From Vicingus serpentipes (GTDB taxonomy: Bacteria > Bacteroidota > Bacteroidia > Flavobacteriales_E > Vicingaceae): DNA of 64,000 nucleotides. The stretch lies in NCBI RefSeq assembly GCF_007993035.1, contig NZ_VOOS01000004.1:248001-312000 (forward strand). Direction: 5' to 3'. The notes beneath the pieces were generated by a model. That model saw only the letters and a list, made by a program, of their open reading frames with translations. It was not told the origin of the DNA and made no database searches. Positions 25,037 to 34,849 of the stretch are shown one piece after another. The stretch's first letter is position 1. Every line of letters begins with the position of its first letter. Both the position numbers and the translations under genes were made by a program.

Positions 25037-26077
25037 TTATTTTACACGACTCGCCTTTAACGGGTTTTCGTTTATTTCATTGTCCATTTTTCTGTTTTTT
25101 ACAACATCAATTGCTAAATAAATTGCCGATCGGAACGATTGCTCGTTGGCTATGTTTTTCCCAGCAATATCATAAGCTACTCCATGGTCGGGAGAAGTTC
25201 TGATAATATCCAGTCCTGCTGTAAAATTAATGCCAGAACCAAATACTAACGATTTGAAAGGAATTAAACCTTGATCATGATACATCGCTAAAACAGCATC
25301 AAACTTTTTATAGTTACCAGAACCAAAAAAGCCATCAGCTGCGTATGGACCAAATACATTTAAACCTATGCTTTTGGCATTGTTTATTGCAGGAATAATA
25401 ATTTCATCTTCTTCTGAGCCTAAAAGCCCATTATCTCCAGCATGAGGGTTTAACCCTAGAACAGCAATTTTTGGACTGTGAATGGCAAAATCTTGAATTA
25501 ACGCTTTGTTTAGCACTTTAATTTTTCCAAAGATTTTATCCACAGTAAGATTGTTGGCTATCGTTTTAACAGGAATGTGTCCTGTAACCATTCCAATTTT
25601 TAAGTTTTCGCTAATCATCAACATTAACGACTCACCAGTAGACTTTGATTCTAAATATTCTGTATGACCAGAAAATTTAAAGTCATCTGATTGAATATTG
25701 TCTTTGTTGATTGGAGCGGTTACGATTGCATCAATTTTACCTTCAAATAAATCTTTTGTTGCTGCATTAAGAGAGGTAAATGCATACTTGCCAGCTTCGC
25801 TAGTGGATTTTCCAAACGCTATTTCCGCCTCTTCTTCCCAACAATCAATAATGTTTGCTTTTTTGGGGTTTGCATCTTTTGCATCATCAATTTTATTAAA
25901 ACTAAAATCATGAATATCTAAACTTTTACGGTATAAACTCACTGTTTTAGAAGAACCATAAACAATAGGAGTGCATAACTCCATCATTTGAGGGTCAAGA
26001 AAGGTTTTAATAATTACTTCTATACCTATTCCGTTAATGTCGCCGACACTAATTCCAATTTTTGTTTTTTTAGACAT
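25037..26077 (-). CDS. pdxA: 4-hydroxythreonine-4-phosphate dehydrogenase PdxA
   Basis: A 346-residue PdxA, the NAD-dependent dehydrogenase of the DXP-dependent vitamin B6 pathway. It oxidises 4-phosphohydroxy-L-threonine. The N-terminal Gly-Asp-Ile-Asn-Gly-Ile-Gly-Ile-Glu signature is present. The metal-binding His residues are present in Ser-Gly-His-Thr-Glu-Tyr and Tyr-His-Asp-Gln-Gly-Leu-Ile-Pro-Phe-Lys, and length is normal. It is cytoplasmic. The gene lies 12 bp after pepA and only 10 bp before the CotH lipoprotein, so this housekeeping enzyme may share a transcript with secreted surface proteins. No feature of the sequence suggests a changed function. Confidence 0.97.
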   Translation of the reverse strand: MSKKTKIGISVGDINGIGIEVIIKTFLDPQMMELCTPIVYGSSKTVSLYRKSLDIHDFSFNKIDDAKDANPKKANIIDCWEEEAEIAFGKSTSEAGKYAFTSLNAATKDLFEGKIDAIVTAPINKDNIQSDDFKFSGHTEYLESKSTGESLMLMISENLKIGMVTGHIPVKTIANNLTVDKIFGKIKVLNKALIQDFAIHSPKIAVLGLNPHAGDNGLLGSEEDEIIIPAINNAKSIGLNVFGPYAADGFFGSGNYKKFDAVLAMYHDQGLIPFKSLVFGSGINFTAGLDIIRTSPDHGVAYDIAGKNIANEQSFRSAIYLAIDVVKNRKMDNEINENPLKASRVK

Positions 26078-26089
26078 TCTTTATAAGAA

Positions 26090-27496
26090 TTAATAGTTTT
26101 TTATAAAATCGTAAAACACTCTAACACCAGACCCAGAACCACCTTTAGAAACATAATCTACTTTAGATTTCATCCATGCTGGACCAGCAATGTCAAGGTG
26201 TATGTATGGGTAATCAGTAAAGTTTTCTAAAAATTTACCTGCAGTTATCGATCCTCCAGCACCATTTCCAAGGTTAGTTAAATCAGCAATACTAGATTTC
26301 AATTGCTCATTGTATTCATCCCAAAAAGGAAATTCAACAATACGTTCGTAAACGTTGTTTCCGGCTGTTTTAAGTTTGTTCATCACTTTTTCTTCTGCGT
26401 TACCCATAGCTACAATTCCGTAATGACCAATAGCAGCAGCAGCAGCACCTGTTAAGGTTGCAGCATCTAATACTAGTTCTGGCTTATATTTTTGAGCATA
26501 ACTTAACGCGTCAGCTAAAATCATACGCCCTTCAGCATCAGTATTTAAAACCTCTACTGTTTTTTTGTTGTGCATAGTTATTACGTCTCCAGGAGCGTAA
26601 GCATTTCCGCTAGGTCTGTTATCGGTTGCAGGTACCAAAGTAATCACATAAAATGGTAATTTGTTTTTTGCAATAGCATACATAGCTCCAACTACTGCAG
26701 CAGCTCCACCCATATCACACTTCATAATATCCATTGAGTTTGCTGTTGGCTTTAAACTTAAACCACCCGTGTCGTAAACCACCCCTTTTCCAACTAAAAT
26801 AACAGGGTTTTTGTTTTTAGCTTTTGCAGGGTTCCATTCTAACACAGAAAATGTTGGAGGATCAATACTTCCTTTATTTACCGCAAGTAGGCCACCCATT
26901 TTTAAAGCTTCTATTTTGGCTTTACCTAAAACTTCCACTTTAAACCCTGACTCTTTACCTAATCGTTTAATTTCTTTTGCTAATTGCTCAGCATTTAAAA
27001 ATGATTGTGGTTCGTTTACCAAATCTTTTGCAGAGTTTGTAGCATAAGTAATATTTACAACCTCTTCAATTTGAGTTTTAGTTATTTTTCCTATAACATT
27101 AATGGCTTGTAAGCTATTCTTTTTCTTTTCAGAATAATATTTTAAAAACTGATAATTTGATAAAATTGCACCTTCAATAAAATCAGTAGAAATAACTAAA
27201 TCAGAAATAAGAGTAATTGATTCAAGTTTGTTTTCATTAGCTATATCTACAACTTTTGAAGCGTTTTTTCTGGCTGTTTGTCTTGCTTTATAATCATCAT
27301 CTTTACTAGAAATAACAACAAATGCAATAGATGAAAGCCTATTGATTGTAACTATTTTATTATCATCTTTAATTTTAGCCTTTATGTAAGAGAGCTCATC
27401 TTTATTAAAAAAGGTATTGTCAATCTCTTTTTCGGTAGGCACTAAAAAAACAACATTGTCTTTAGTCCCTGCTTTTGTAACTTTTTTTATTTCCAT
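26090..27496 (-). CDS. pepA: Leucyl aminopeptidase (M17 family)
   Basis: A 468-residue M17 cytosolic aminopeptidase, a two-metal enzyme that removes N-terminal residues from peptides. The catalytic core has Val-Gly-Lys-Gly-Val-Val-Tyr-Asp-Thr-Gly-Gly, with metal- and substrate-binding Lys and Asp. The family signature Asn-Thr-Asp-Ala-Glu-Gly-Arg-Met-Ile-Leu-Ala-Asp-Ala-Leu is also present. The N-terminal domain is shorter and less conserved, as usual. It starts the minus-strand group that continues into pdxA, and diverges from mqnC with 72 bp between the starts. No signal peptide. Confidence 0.96.
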   Translation of the reverse strand: MEIKKVTKAGTKDNVVFLVPTEKEIDNTFFNKDELSYIKAKIKDDNKIVTINRLSSIAFVVISSKDDDYKARQTARKNASKVVDIANENKLESITLISDLVISTDFIEGAILSNYQFLKYYSEKKKNSLQAINVIGKITKTQIEEVVNITYATNSAKDLVNEPQSFLNAEQLAKEIKRLGKESGFKVEVLGKAKIEALKMGGLLAVNKGSIDPPTFSVLEWNPAKAKNKNPVILVGKGVVYDTGGLSLKPTANSMDIMKCDMGGAAAVVGAMYAIAKNKLPFYVITLVPATDNRPSGNAYAPGDVITMHNKKTVEVLNTDAEGRMILADALSYAQKYKPELVLDAATLTGAAAAAIGHYGIVAMGNAEEKVMNKLKTAGNNVYERIVEFPFWDEYNEQLKSSIADLTNLGNGAGGSITAGKFLENFTDYPYIHLDIAGPAWMKSKVDYVSKGGSGSGVRVFYDFIKNY

Positions 27497-27568
27497 TAGC
27501 GATGATTTTTATAGTAATTTTGAGAAGTTCAAAAGTAGCAATATTTACGCAAATTACATAAATAGATA

Positions 27569-28693
27569 ATGCAAGTACAATCGTTATTACAAAAAGGGTT
27601 AAACTTAGAATTTTTAAGTGCAGAAGAAGGTGAGTTCTTGTTTCATAATGCGCCTACAGCAGAGTTAGTGTTGGTAGCAAACGAGCTCAGAAAATTAAAG
27701 AAGAAAAGTAACAAAGTTACGTGGATAATTGACCGAAACCTTAACACAACAAACGTATGTATTGCGAATTGTAAATTTTGCAATTTTTATAGAATACCAG
27801 GGCACAAAGAAGCCTATATTACTTCAATGGACCAGTACAAAGAAAAGATTGAAGAAACTATAAAATATGGTGGAGAGCAATTATTGCTTCAAGGAGGTCA
27901 CCACCCAGATTTAGGATTAAAGTTTTACTGCGACACTTTTAGTGGAATAAAAAAAATGTTTCCAAACATAAAACTTCATGCATTAGGGCCCCCAGAAATA
28001 GCTCACATCAGTAAGCTTGAAGGTATTTCACACACGGAGGTTTTGAGCGCCTTGAAAGAAGCAGGGTTAAACTCACTTCCAGGAGCTGGTGCTGAAATTT
28101 TAAATGATAGGGTAAGAAGATTAATTTCAAAAGGGAAATGTTCGGGAAGAGAATGGTTGGATGTAATGAGAGCTGCACACCAATTAAATATTACAACTTC
28201 TGCAACAATGATGTTTGGACATATTGAAACAGTTTCTGAGCGTTTTGAACATTTAGTCTTACTAAGAGAAGTTCAAAGTGAAAAACCTGAAAGCTCGAAA
28301 GGGTTTTTAGCATTTATTCCATGGCCTTTTATGGATGATGGCACATTGCTAAAAAGAGTGAAAGGTGTTTCTAACAATGTTACCGATGACGAGTATATTA
28401 GAATGATAGCGCTAAGTAGAATTATGTTGCCAAATATAGATAATATTCAAGCTTCTTGGTTAACAGTTGGAGAAAAAACGGCTCAAATATGTTTACATGC
28501 TGGTGCAAATGATTTTGGCTCAATAATGATAGAGGAAAATGTTGTTTCTGCTGCAGGAGCTCCACATCGATTTACAGCTGATGGTATTCAACAAGCTATT
28601 AGAGAGGCTGGGTTTGAACCTCAATTGAGAACTCAAGAATACGAAGAAAGAGAATTGCCAAAAGATATGGTGCAGCAAGTGATTAATTATTAA
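27569..28693 (+). CDS. mqnC: Cyclic dehypoxanthinyl futalosine synthase MqnC
   Basis: A 374-residue radical SAM enzyme of the futalosine route to menaquinone; it cyclises dehypoxanthine futalosine. The iron-sulfur cluster Cys residues are Cys64, Cys68 and Cys71 (Cys-x3-Cys-x2-Cys). The MqnC-type motifs are Leu-Leu-Gln-Gly-Gly-His-His-Pro-Asp-Leu and Leu-Asn-Ser-Leu-Pro-Gly-Ala-Gly-Ala-Glu-Ile-Leu, which favour MqnC over the related MqnE. No other mqn gene is in the window. The gene shows that this organism makes menaquinone without the classical Men pathway, or at least carries part of the alternative one. The menaquinone would feed the succinate dehydrogenase encoded at 43188. Confidence 0.93.
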   Translation: MQVQSLLQKGLNLEFLSAEEGEFLFHNAPTAELVLVANELRKLKKKSNKVTWIIDRNLNTTNVCIANCKFCNFYRIPGHKEAYITSMDQYKEKIEETIKYGGEQLLLQGGHHPDLGLKFYCDTFSGIKKMFPNIKLHALGPPEIAHISKLEGISHTEVLSALKEAGLNSLPGAGAEILNDRVRRLISKGKCSGREWLDVMRAAHQLNITTSATMMFGHIETVSERFEHLVLLREVQSEKPESSKGFLAFIPWPFMDDGTLLKRVKGVSNNVTDDEYIRMIALSRIMLPNIDNIQASWLTVGEKTAQICLHAGANDFGSIMIEENVVSAAGAPHRFTADGIQQAIREAGFEPQLRTQEYEERELPKDMVQQVINY

Positions 28694-28755
28694 TTTACCT
28701 TTTTATTAAAGGTAGATAGCTAACTTTTAAAAAGCGTAACTTTAGACGTTACTTT

Positions 28756-31350
28756 ATGAAAATAATCTTTTATATACTGCTTTTTTTAATTTCGTTACCT
28801 ACGTTTGCAACGCACAACAGGGCAGGAGAGATTACTTTTAAACACGTTTCAGGGTTTACTTACGAAGTAACGGTTGTTACTTATGTTAAGGAATCTAGCC
28901 CTGCAGAACGGCCAAACTTAGAAATATTTTGGGGAGATGGCACATCACTTGACTCTATCCCAAGAATAGAGTCTATTTCTCTAGGTAATGATATCGAAAA
29001 AAATATTTATAAAGATCGGCATACCTATCCAGGAGCGAGCCCTCTTCCATATACGATTCGAATTGAAGATCCAAACAGAAATGCAGGTGTAATTAATGTT
29101 CCAAACTCAGTAAACATTGTATTTTATTTAGAAACAAAAATTTATATAAATCCATTTTTAGGGGTTAATAATTCGCCAGAATTATTAAATCCACCAATAG
29201 ACAATGCATGTGTTGGTAAAGTTTATGTGCACAACCCTGGTGCTTATGATGTTGATGGAGATAGCTTATATTATTCATTACAATCAAGTTTACAAACCGG
29301 AGGGCAACCCATACCAGGATATGTATTTCCTCAAGCTTCATCTTCTTTGTCTGTTAATCCTGTTACAGGAGATTTAATTTGGGACTCGCCAACACAGCTT
29401 GGAGAGTATAATGTGGCTATTTTAATTGAGGAATTTAGAGGGGGAATTAAGATTGGAGCTATTTTAAGAGACTTGCAAATAACAGTTGCCGCTTGTAGTA
29501 ATAATCCACCAATAATTACCGGAACTCAAGACACTTGTATTGTGGTTGGAGATACCTTAAATATGAATTTTAACGCATTTGACCCTGACGGAAATAATGT
29601 TGTTTTTTCTGCAACAGGAGGGCCTTTATTTTCAGGAGTAAATGCTGCTAGTTTTAATACCACAGCTATTTCTAGCGATGTTGATGGTAGTTTATATTGG
29701 ATACCTCAATGTTCTGAAATTCAAAAAGGTAAATATTTAGTTTCTTTTAAAGCAACAGATGATGGCGATCCAAATTTGGTTGATTTTCATTCGTTATTTG
29801 TTAAAGTAATAGCTCCTGAACCTAAAAACTTATCTTCTACAGTTTTAACAAATGCGATAAGTATAAAATGGGATAAAACAGGGTGTAATCAAGCTCTAAA
29901 ATATAAAATTTATAGAAAGCAAGGCCCATCAGGCTGGGTTCCTTCTTATTGTGAAACAGGAATTCCTGCATTTACTGGATTTCAATTAATAGGTGAAACA
30001 AACTCTAATAATGACACAATTTATGTTGACAGTAATAGTGGGTTAGGTTTAATTTCTGGTGCTAATTATTGTTACCGTGTTATAGCAGTTTACCCTGACG
30101 GATCTGAGAGTAGAGCTTCTGATGAGGTTTGTGATCAATTAAGAAAAGATGTTCCTATAATTACAAATGTTAGTATAAATTCTACTTCTACAACTTCAGG
30201 GCAAACTTATGTGGCATGGTCTAAACCAACAGAACATGATACCGCTATATTTAAAGGACCTTATCGTTATTTGGTTTATAGAGGAACAAGCTCAACAGCT
30301 CTTACATTAATAGATTCAACGGCAACAATAAACGATACTACTTACATTGATAATAATTTAAACACCAAAGACAACCAATATTTTTATCGAGTAGACATTT
30401 ACAATTTAACTGGCGGCACAAGAGATTTGATTGGAAAATCAACTGTAGCTTCTTCTGTTTATTTAAACTTAATTCCATCAGACAATCAAATTACATTAGA
30501 ATGGAACGAGAATGTGCCTTGGACAAATACACAACATGTAATTTATAAATACAATTTTTCCACATTAGCTTTTGATTCAATTAATATAACAACAAACTCT
30601 AATTATGTTGACACAGGACTGGTAAATGGTAGTAATTATTGTTATCAAGTTAAAAGTTTTGGAGGCTACTCTTCATCAGGGTTAATTTACCCTATTCTAA
30701 ATTTTTCTCAAGAGAATTGTGCAGAGCCGGTTGATAATGTGCTTCCGTGTGAACCAAGATTAAGTATTAAAGCAGACTGTGAGTTACAAGAAAATATTTT
30801 GAGTTGGGATTCGTATTACGAAAATTGTGACGATGATGTTTTATCGGTTAATATTTATAAAAAAGACTCTATCGACGGAGAATTTTATTTGGTTACCACA
30901 ATTAACAATGGAGTGGACTCAGTTTTTATTCACGACAATATAACCTCTATTGCGGGGTGCTATATTCTTGAATCAATAGATTCTGTTGGCAACAGGAGTA
31001 TAATTACTGATACTGTTTGTGTGGAGAATTGCCCTAAATATGAATTGCCGAATGTTTTTACACCAGGTAGCGATGGAAGTAATGACTTTTTTAAACCATT
31101 CCCTTTTCAGTATGTAAAATCAGTTGACATTAAAATTTATAATCGTTGGGGAAATCTAGTCTTTGAAACCACAAATCCTGAAATTTTATGGGATGGGAAA
31201 AATCAAAAAAATAGTCAACCCTGTTCTGATGGAACGTATTTTTATGTTTGTACGGTTAATGAAATTTATCTAGACGGAACACGACCAAAAGTATTAAAAG
31301 GATTTATTCACTTGCTGAGCAATAAAGGCTCAGGAAATAATTTTAATTAA
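28756..31350 (+). CDS. Large secreted protein with type B T9SS sorting domain
   Basis: An 864-residue secreted protein. It has a Sec signal peptide (about residues 1-18, ending Thr-Phe-Ala). Cadherin/Ig-like and fibronectin-like beta-sandwich domains make up the middle (about 20-770). The C-terminus is a gliding-motility-associated (CHU_C, type B) sorting domain of about 85 residues. Signatures of that domain are Leu-Pro-Asn-Val-Phe-Thr-Pro, Asn-Asp-Phe-Phe-Lys-Pro and Ile-Tyr-Asn-Arg-Trp-Gly-Asn-Leu-Val-Phe. Such proteins pass the outer membrane through the type IX secretion system and stay at or leave the surface. No catalytic domain is visible; adhesion is a reasonable guess. Its stop codon shares a base with the ribE start. 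Confidence 0.9.
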   Translation: MKIIFYILLFLISLPTFATHNRAGEITFKHVSGFTYEVTVVTYVKESSPAERPNLEIFWGDGTSLDSIPRIESISLGNDIEKNIYKDRHTYPGASPLPYTIRIEDPNRNAGVINVPNSVNIVFYLETKIYINPFLGVNNSPELLNPPIDNACVGKVYVHNPGAYDVDGDSLYYSLQSSLQTGGQPIPGYVFPQASSSLSVNPVTGDLIWDSPTQLGEYNVAILIEEFRGGIKIGAILRDLQITVAACSNNPPIITGTQDTCIVVGDTLNMNFNAFDPDGNNVVFSATGGPLFSGVNAASFNTTAISSDVDGSLYWIPQCSEIQKGKYLVSFKATDDGDPNLVDFHSLFVKVIAPEPKNLSSTVLTNAISIKWDKTGCNQALKYKIYRKQGPSGWVPSYCETGIPAFTGFQLIGETNSNNDTIYVDSNSGLGLISGANYCYRVIAVYPDGSESRASDEVCDQLRKDVPIITNVSINSTSTTSGQTYVAWSKPTEHDTAIFKGPYRYLVYRGTSSTALTLIDSTATINDTTYIDNNLNTKDNQYFYRVDIYNLTGGTRDLIGKSTVASSVYLNLIPSDNQITLEWNENVPWTNTQHVIYKYNFSTLAFDSINITTNSNYVDTGLVNGSNYCYQVKSFGGYSSSGLIYPILNFSQENCAEPVDNVLPCEPRLSIKADCELQENILSWDSYYENCDDDVLSVNIYKKDSIDGEFYLVTTINNGVDSVFIHDNITSIAGCYILESIDSVGNRSIITDTVCVENCPKYELPNVFTPGSDGSNDFFKPFPFQYVKSVDIKIYNRWGNLVFETTNPEILWDGKNQKNSQPCSDGTYFYVCTVNEIYLDGTRPKVLKGFIHLLSNKGSGNNFN

Positions 31351-31937
31351 TGTTTACAGGAATAATTGAAGGTTTAGGAGAGTTAAAAAAAATTGAAAAA
31401 GAAGGAGAAAACATTCATTTTACCTTCTATTGTGATTTTACTAACGAATTAAAGGTTGATCAAAGTTTAGCGCACAATGGAGTTTGTTTAACAGTTATTA
31501 GTATTAATAATGATGAATATACTGTTACTGCTATAAAGGAAACATTACTAAAAACGAATTTAGGAGATTTAGTTGTGGGTTCTAATGTAAACTTAGAAAG
31601 AGCTATGTCGGCGAACGGAAGATTTGACGGACATGTTGTTCAAGGGCATGTTGACCAAACTGCAATTTGTAAAAATGTTACTGAAGAAAACGGAAGTTGG
31701 ATGTTTACTTTTGAATATGAATCAAAAGGAAATATAACAGTTGAAAAAGGCTCTATTACTATTAACGGCGTGAGTTTAACAGTTGTTAATTCTAACAAGA
31801 ATCAATTCTCTGTTTGTATTATTCCGTACACATTTGAGCACACCACATTTAAAAACATTAAAGCAGGCACTCAAATTAACCTTGAGTTTGATATTATTGG
31901 GAAGTATGTTGCTAAATTAATGCAGGGTTATCAATAG
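31350..31937 (+). CDS. ribE: Riboflavin synthase, alpha subunit type
   Basis: A 195-residue riboflavin synthase that converts two 6,7-dimethyl-8-ribityllumazine molecules to riboflavin. The start Met-Phe-Thr-Gly-Ile-Ile-Glu-Gly is diagnostic. The two lumazine-binding repeats cover about residues 1-95 and 96-190, with Asn-Gly-Val-Cys-Leu-Thr-Val and Asn-Gly-Val-Ser-Leu-Thr-Val at matching places, and Gly-His-Val-Val-Gln-Gly-His-Val-Asp between them. It shares its first base with the stop of the secreted protein gene upstream, which is an unexpected operon partner. Its 3' end overlaps the end of the convergent metF by 7 bp. Confidence 0.97.
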   Translation: MFTGIIEGLGELKKIEKEGENIHFTFYCDFTNELKVDQSLAHNGVCLTVISINNDEYTVTAIKETLLKTNLGDLVVGSNVNLERAMSANGRFDGHVVQGHVDQTAICKNVTEENGSWMFTFEYESKGNITVEKGSITINGVSLTVVNSNKNQFSVCIIPYTFEHTTFKNIKAGTQINLEFDIIGKYVAKLMQGYQ

Positions 31938-32884
31938 ATTGCTTTAACTATTTCTCTTGTAGAGATTGATTTACCCATTGTGTAATAGTGAATACAAGGC
32001 ACTCCAAAATCAATCAAATCTTTTGATTGTTCTATTGCCCACTCAATTCCTACTTGTCTTACTGCATTGTCATTTTTACAAGCTTCTATAGCTTCTACTA
32101 AATCATCAGGAATATCAATATGGAAAAATTTAGATAAAGACAACAATTGATTTTTGTTTGAAATAGGTTTTAATCCTGGAATAATAGGAACATTAATACC
32201 AGCTTCACGACAAGCTATTACAAAACTTTTAAACTTTTCGTTATCATAAAACAACTGGGTTGTAATGTATTCCGCTCCAGCATCAACTTTTTGTTTTAAG
32301 TGTTTTAAGTCGTTTTTAAAACTTGGCGATTCGAAATGTTTTTCAGGGTAACCAGCCACGCCAATACAAAAATCTGTAGGAGTTGCATTTAACAAATCTT
32401 CATCAAAATATTCCCCTTTGTTTAAGCCTACTATTTGTTTTACTAAATCAACAGCATAAGCATGTCCACCTTCTTCAGGAACAAAGTTTGTTTCCGTTTT
32501 AATAGGGTCGCCACGAAGAGCTAGTACATTATCTATTCCTAAAAAATTAAGGTCAATTAGAGCGTTTTCTGTTTCTTCTTTAGTAAATCCTCCACAAATA
32601 ATATGAGGAATTGCATCTACTTGGTATTTGTTCATAATTGCTGCACAAATACCAACAGTTCCAGGACGTTTTTTTATAGAAATCTTTTCAAGGTAACCTT
32701 TCTCACGTTTTTTGTAAACAAATTCTTCACGATGATAAGTAACATTAATAAAAGAAGGTTTAAATTCCATCAAGGGATCAATACTATCGTAAATTGATTG
32801 GATACTCTTCCCTTTTAAAGGGGGAAGTATTTCGAAAGAAATAAGCGGTTTTTTGGCTTGATTTAAATGTTCAATTACTTTCAT
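31931..32884 (-). CDS. metF: Methylenetetrahydrofolate reductase
   Basis: A 317-residue MetF, the FAD-dependent reductase that makes 5-methyltetrahydrofolate for methionine synthesis. The beta/alpha barrel shows Ser-Phe-Glu-Ile-Leu-Pro-Pro near the start (catalytic Glu) and Phe-Ile-Asn-Val-Thr-Tyr-His. Further along are Leu-Ala-Leu-Arg-Gly-Asp-Pro and Gly-Ala-Glu-Tyr-Ile-Thr-Thr-Gln-Leu-Phe-Tyr. There is no C-terminal regulatory domain, as in other bacterial forms. It stands alone on the minus strand; its last 7 bp overlap ribE tail to tail. The region upstream (32885-33055) separates it from lepA. Confidence 0.96.
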   Translation of the reverse strand: MKVIEHLNQAKKPLISFEILPPLKGKSIQSIYDSIDPLMEFKPSFINVTYHREEFVYKKREKGYLEKISIKKRPGTVGICAAIMNKYQVDAIPHIICGGFTKEETENALIDLNFLGIDNVLALRGDPIKTETNFVPEEGGHAYAVDLVKQIVGLNKGEYFDEDLLNATPTDFCIGVAGYPEKHFESPSFKNDLKHLKQKVDAGAEYITTQLFYDNEKFKSFVIACREAGINVPIIPGLKPISNKNQLLSLSKFFHIDIPDDLVEAIEACKNDNAVRQVGIEWAIEQSKDLIDFGVPCIHYYTMGKSISTREIVKAIY

Positions 32885-33028
32885 TTATGCGATTATTTAC
32901 AAATTCAATAAAATTTAATTCGGCAAATGTACTAATGACTATTTATAAACAAAATAAAATTTTACGCAAAATCAATTCTTACCATAAATAAAGCGTTTAA
33001 ATAGTATTAACTAGTCCTTGAAATAATG

Positions 33029-33036
33029 TAATTTTG
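33029..33036 (+). promoter_or_regulatory. -7 element TAATTTTG before lepA
   Basis: TAATTTTG matches TAnnTTTG exactly and ends 19 nt before the lepA ATG at 33056. No convincing TTG -33 element is seen at the expected spacing, so the call rests on the -7 match and position alone. Confidence 0.4.
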
Positions 33037-33055
33037 TGAATTCTAAAATTTGAAG

Positions 33056-34849
33056 ATGGAACACATACGTAACTTTTGTATAATAGCGCATATAGACCAC
33101 GGTAAAAGCACTTTGGCAGATAGGTTGTTGCAAACCACAGGAGCGATTACAGAAAGAGAAATGCAAGAACAAACGCTCGATGACATGGATTTGGAGCGTG
33201 AAAGAGGAATTACAATTAAGAGCCATGCTATTCAAATGGAATATACTCTTGATGGTCAAGAATATGTATTAAATTTAATTGATACTCCAGGGCACGTAGA
33301 TTTTTCTTACGAAGTATCTCGATCTATAGCATCTTGTGAAGGAGCTTTATTAATTGTAGATGCGACACAAGGAATACAGGCTCAAACCATTTCTAATTTG
33401 TATTTAGCTATAGAAAATGATTTAGAAATTATACCTATACTAAATAAAATGGACCTTGATAGCGCAATGCCTGAAGAGGTAAAAGATCAAATTGTTGATT
33501 TGATAGGTTGCGATAGAGATGATATTATTTCTGCAAGTGGTAAAACTGGGTTGGGTGTTGAAGATATTTTAAAAGCAGTTATTGAAAAAGTTCCAGCACC
33601 TAAAGGAGACCCAGACGCACCATTTCAAGCATTAATCTTTGATTCTGTTTTTGACTCTTATAGAGGCATAAACGCTTATTTTAAAGTAAAAAATGGTTCA
33701 ATTAAAAAAGGAGAAAAAGTTAAATTTATAGCTACAGGTAAAGAATATCATGCTGATGAAATAGGTACTTTAAAATTAAAACAAACTCCTAAGCAGATTA
33801 TAAAAACAGGAGATGTTGGCTATATTATTTCAGGAATAAAGGTAGCTAAAGAAGTAAAAGTTGGAGATACCATAACTACAGTTGCAAGACCTGCTCCAGC
33901 TATTCAAGGATTTGAAGATGTAAAGCCAATGGTTTTTGCGGGAATTTATCCAATTGAAACCGATGAATATGAAGAGTTAAGAGATGCAATGGAGAAATTG
34001 CAATTGAATGATGCTTCATTAACTTTTGAACCTGAATCTTCTGCTGCATTAGGATTTGGTTTCCGATGTGGATTCTTAGGAATGTTACATATGGAAATTA
34101 TTCAAGAGCGTTTAGAGCGTGAGTTTGATATGTCCGTTATTACTACTGTTCCTAACGTGTCTTATCAAGCATATTTAACAAAAGATAAACAAACACCAAT
34201 AATAGTCAATAACCCAGTTGATTTTCCGGATCCGAGCCGATTAGATCGAGTTGAAGAACCATATATTAAAGCAACGATAATTACTAAGTCTGATTATGTT
34301 GGACAAATTATGTCTTTATGTATTGAGAAAAGGGGAGAGTTAACAAATCAAGTTTATTTAACTACTGATAGAGTAGAATTAAGTTTTAACGTTCCACTGG
34401 CTGAGATAGTTTTTGATTTTTATGATCGTTTGAAATCAATTTCTAGAGGTTATGCTTCTTTTGATTATCACCCAATTGGGTTTAGAGAGTCTAAATTGGT
34501 AAAAATGGACATAATGCTTAATGGAGACCCTGTAGATGCATTATCTGCTTTAGTTCATAAAGATAACGCATACGATTTAGGTAAAAAAATCTGTAAAAAA
34601 TTAAGGGAATTAATTCCACGTCAACAGTTTAATATTGCAATACAAGCAGCAATAGGAGCTAAAATTATTTCGAGAGAATCTCTTTCTGCGTTACGTAAAG
34701 ATGTAACTGCAAAATGTTATGGAGGAGATATATCTCGAAAGCGTAAGTTATTAGAAAAGCAAAAAGAAGGAAAGAAGAAAATGAAACAGATTGGAAGTGT
34801 AGAAATACCACCTAAGGCCTTTTTAGCGGTTCTAAAACTGAATGATTAA
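33056..34849 (+). CDS. lepA: Elongation factor 4 (LepA)
   Basis: A 597-residue ribosome-bound GTPase LepA (EF4), which assists translation under stress and in ribosome biogenesis. G1 (Ala-His-Ile-Asp-His-Gly-Lys-Ser-Thr), G3 (Asp-Thr-Pro-Gly-His) and G4 (Asn-Lys-Met-Asp) are intact. The LepA-specific C-terminal domain is complete, including the lysine-rich [10 protein letters not shown] segment. I start it at the ATG at 33056 (Met-Glu-His-Ile-Arg-Asn-Phe), which matches the family; an in-frame TTG at 33050 would add two residues. The stop overlaps the start of the M23 peptidase by one base. Confidence 0.98.
   Translation: MEHIRNFCIIAHIDHGKSTLADRLLQTTGAITEREMQEQTLDDMDLERERGITIKSHAIQMEYTLDGQEYVLNLIDTPGHVDFSYEVSRSIASCEGALLIVDATQGIQAQTISNLYLAIENDLEIIPILNKMDLDSAMPEEVKDQIVDLIGCDRDDIISASGKTGLGVEDILKAVIEKVPAPKGDPDAPFQALIFDSVFDSYRGINAYFKVKNGSIKKGEKVKFIATGKEYHADEIGTLKLKQTPKQIIKTGDVGYIISGIKVAKEVKVGDTITTVARPAPAIQGFEDVKPMVFAGIYPIETDEYEELRDAMEKLQLNDASLTFEPESSAALGFGFRCGFLGMLHMEIIQERLEREFDMSVITTVPNVSYQAYLTKDKQTPIIVNNPVDFPDPSRLDRVEEPYIKATIITKSDYVGQIMSLCIEKRGELTNQVYLTTDRVELSFNVPLAEIVFDFYDRLKSISRGYASFDYHPIGFRESKLVKMDIMLNGDPVDALSALVHKDNAYDLGKKICKKLRELIPRQQFNIAIQAAIGAKIISRESLSALRKDVTAKCYGGDISRKRKLLEKQKEGKKKMKQIGSVEIPPKAFLAVLKLND

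Noticed and set aside
25536-25544. TTATCCACA, a perfect DnaA box
   Set aside because: It is a single copy inside pdxA with no cluster of boxes or AT-rich unwinding region around it, so it is not evidence for oriC here.
27569-28693. Assignment as MqnE (aminofutalosine synthase)
   Set aside because: The Gln-Gly-Gly-His-His-Pro-Asp and Leu-Pro-Gly-Ala-Gly-Ala-Glu-Ile-Leu segments fit MqnC better; MqnE remains a less likely alternative.
28696-28714. Small inverted repeat TACCTTT...AAAGGTA after mqnC
   Set aside because: Only 7 bp, AT-rich and without a T-tract, so not called a terminator.
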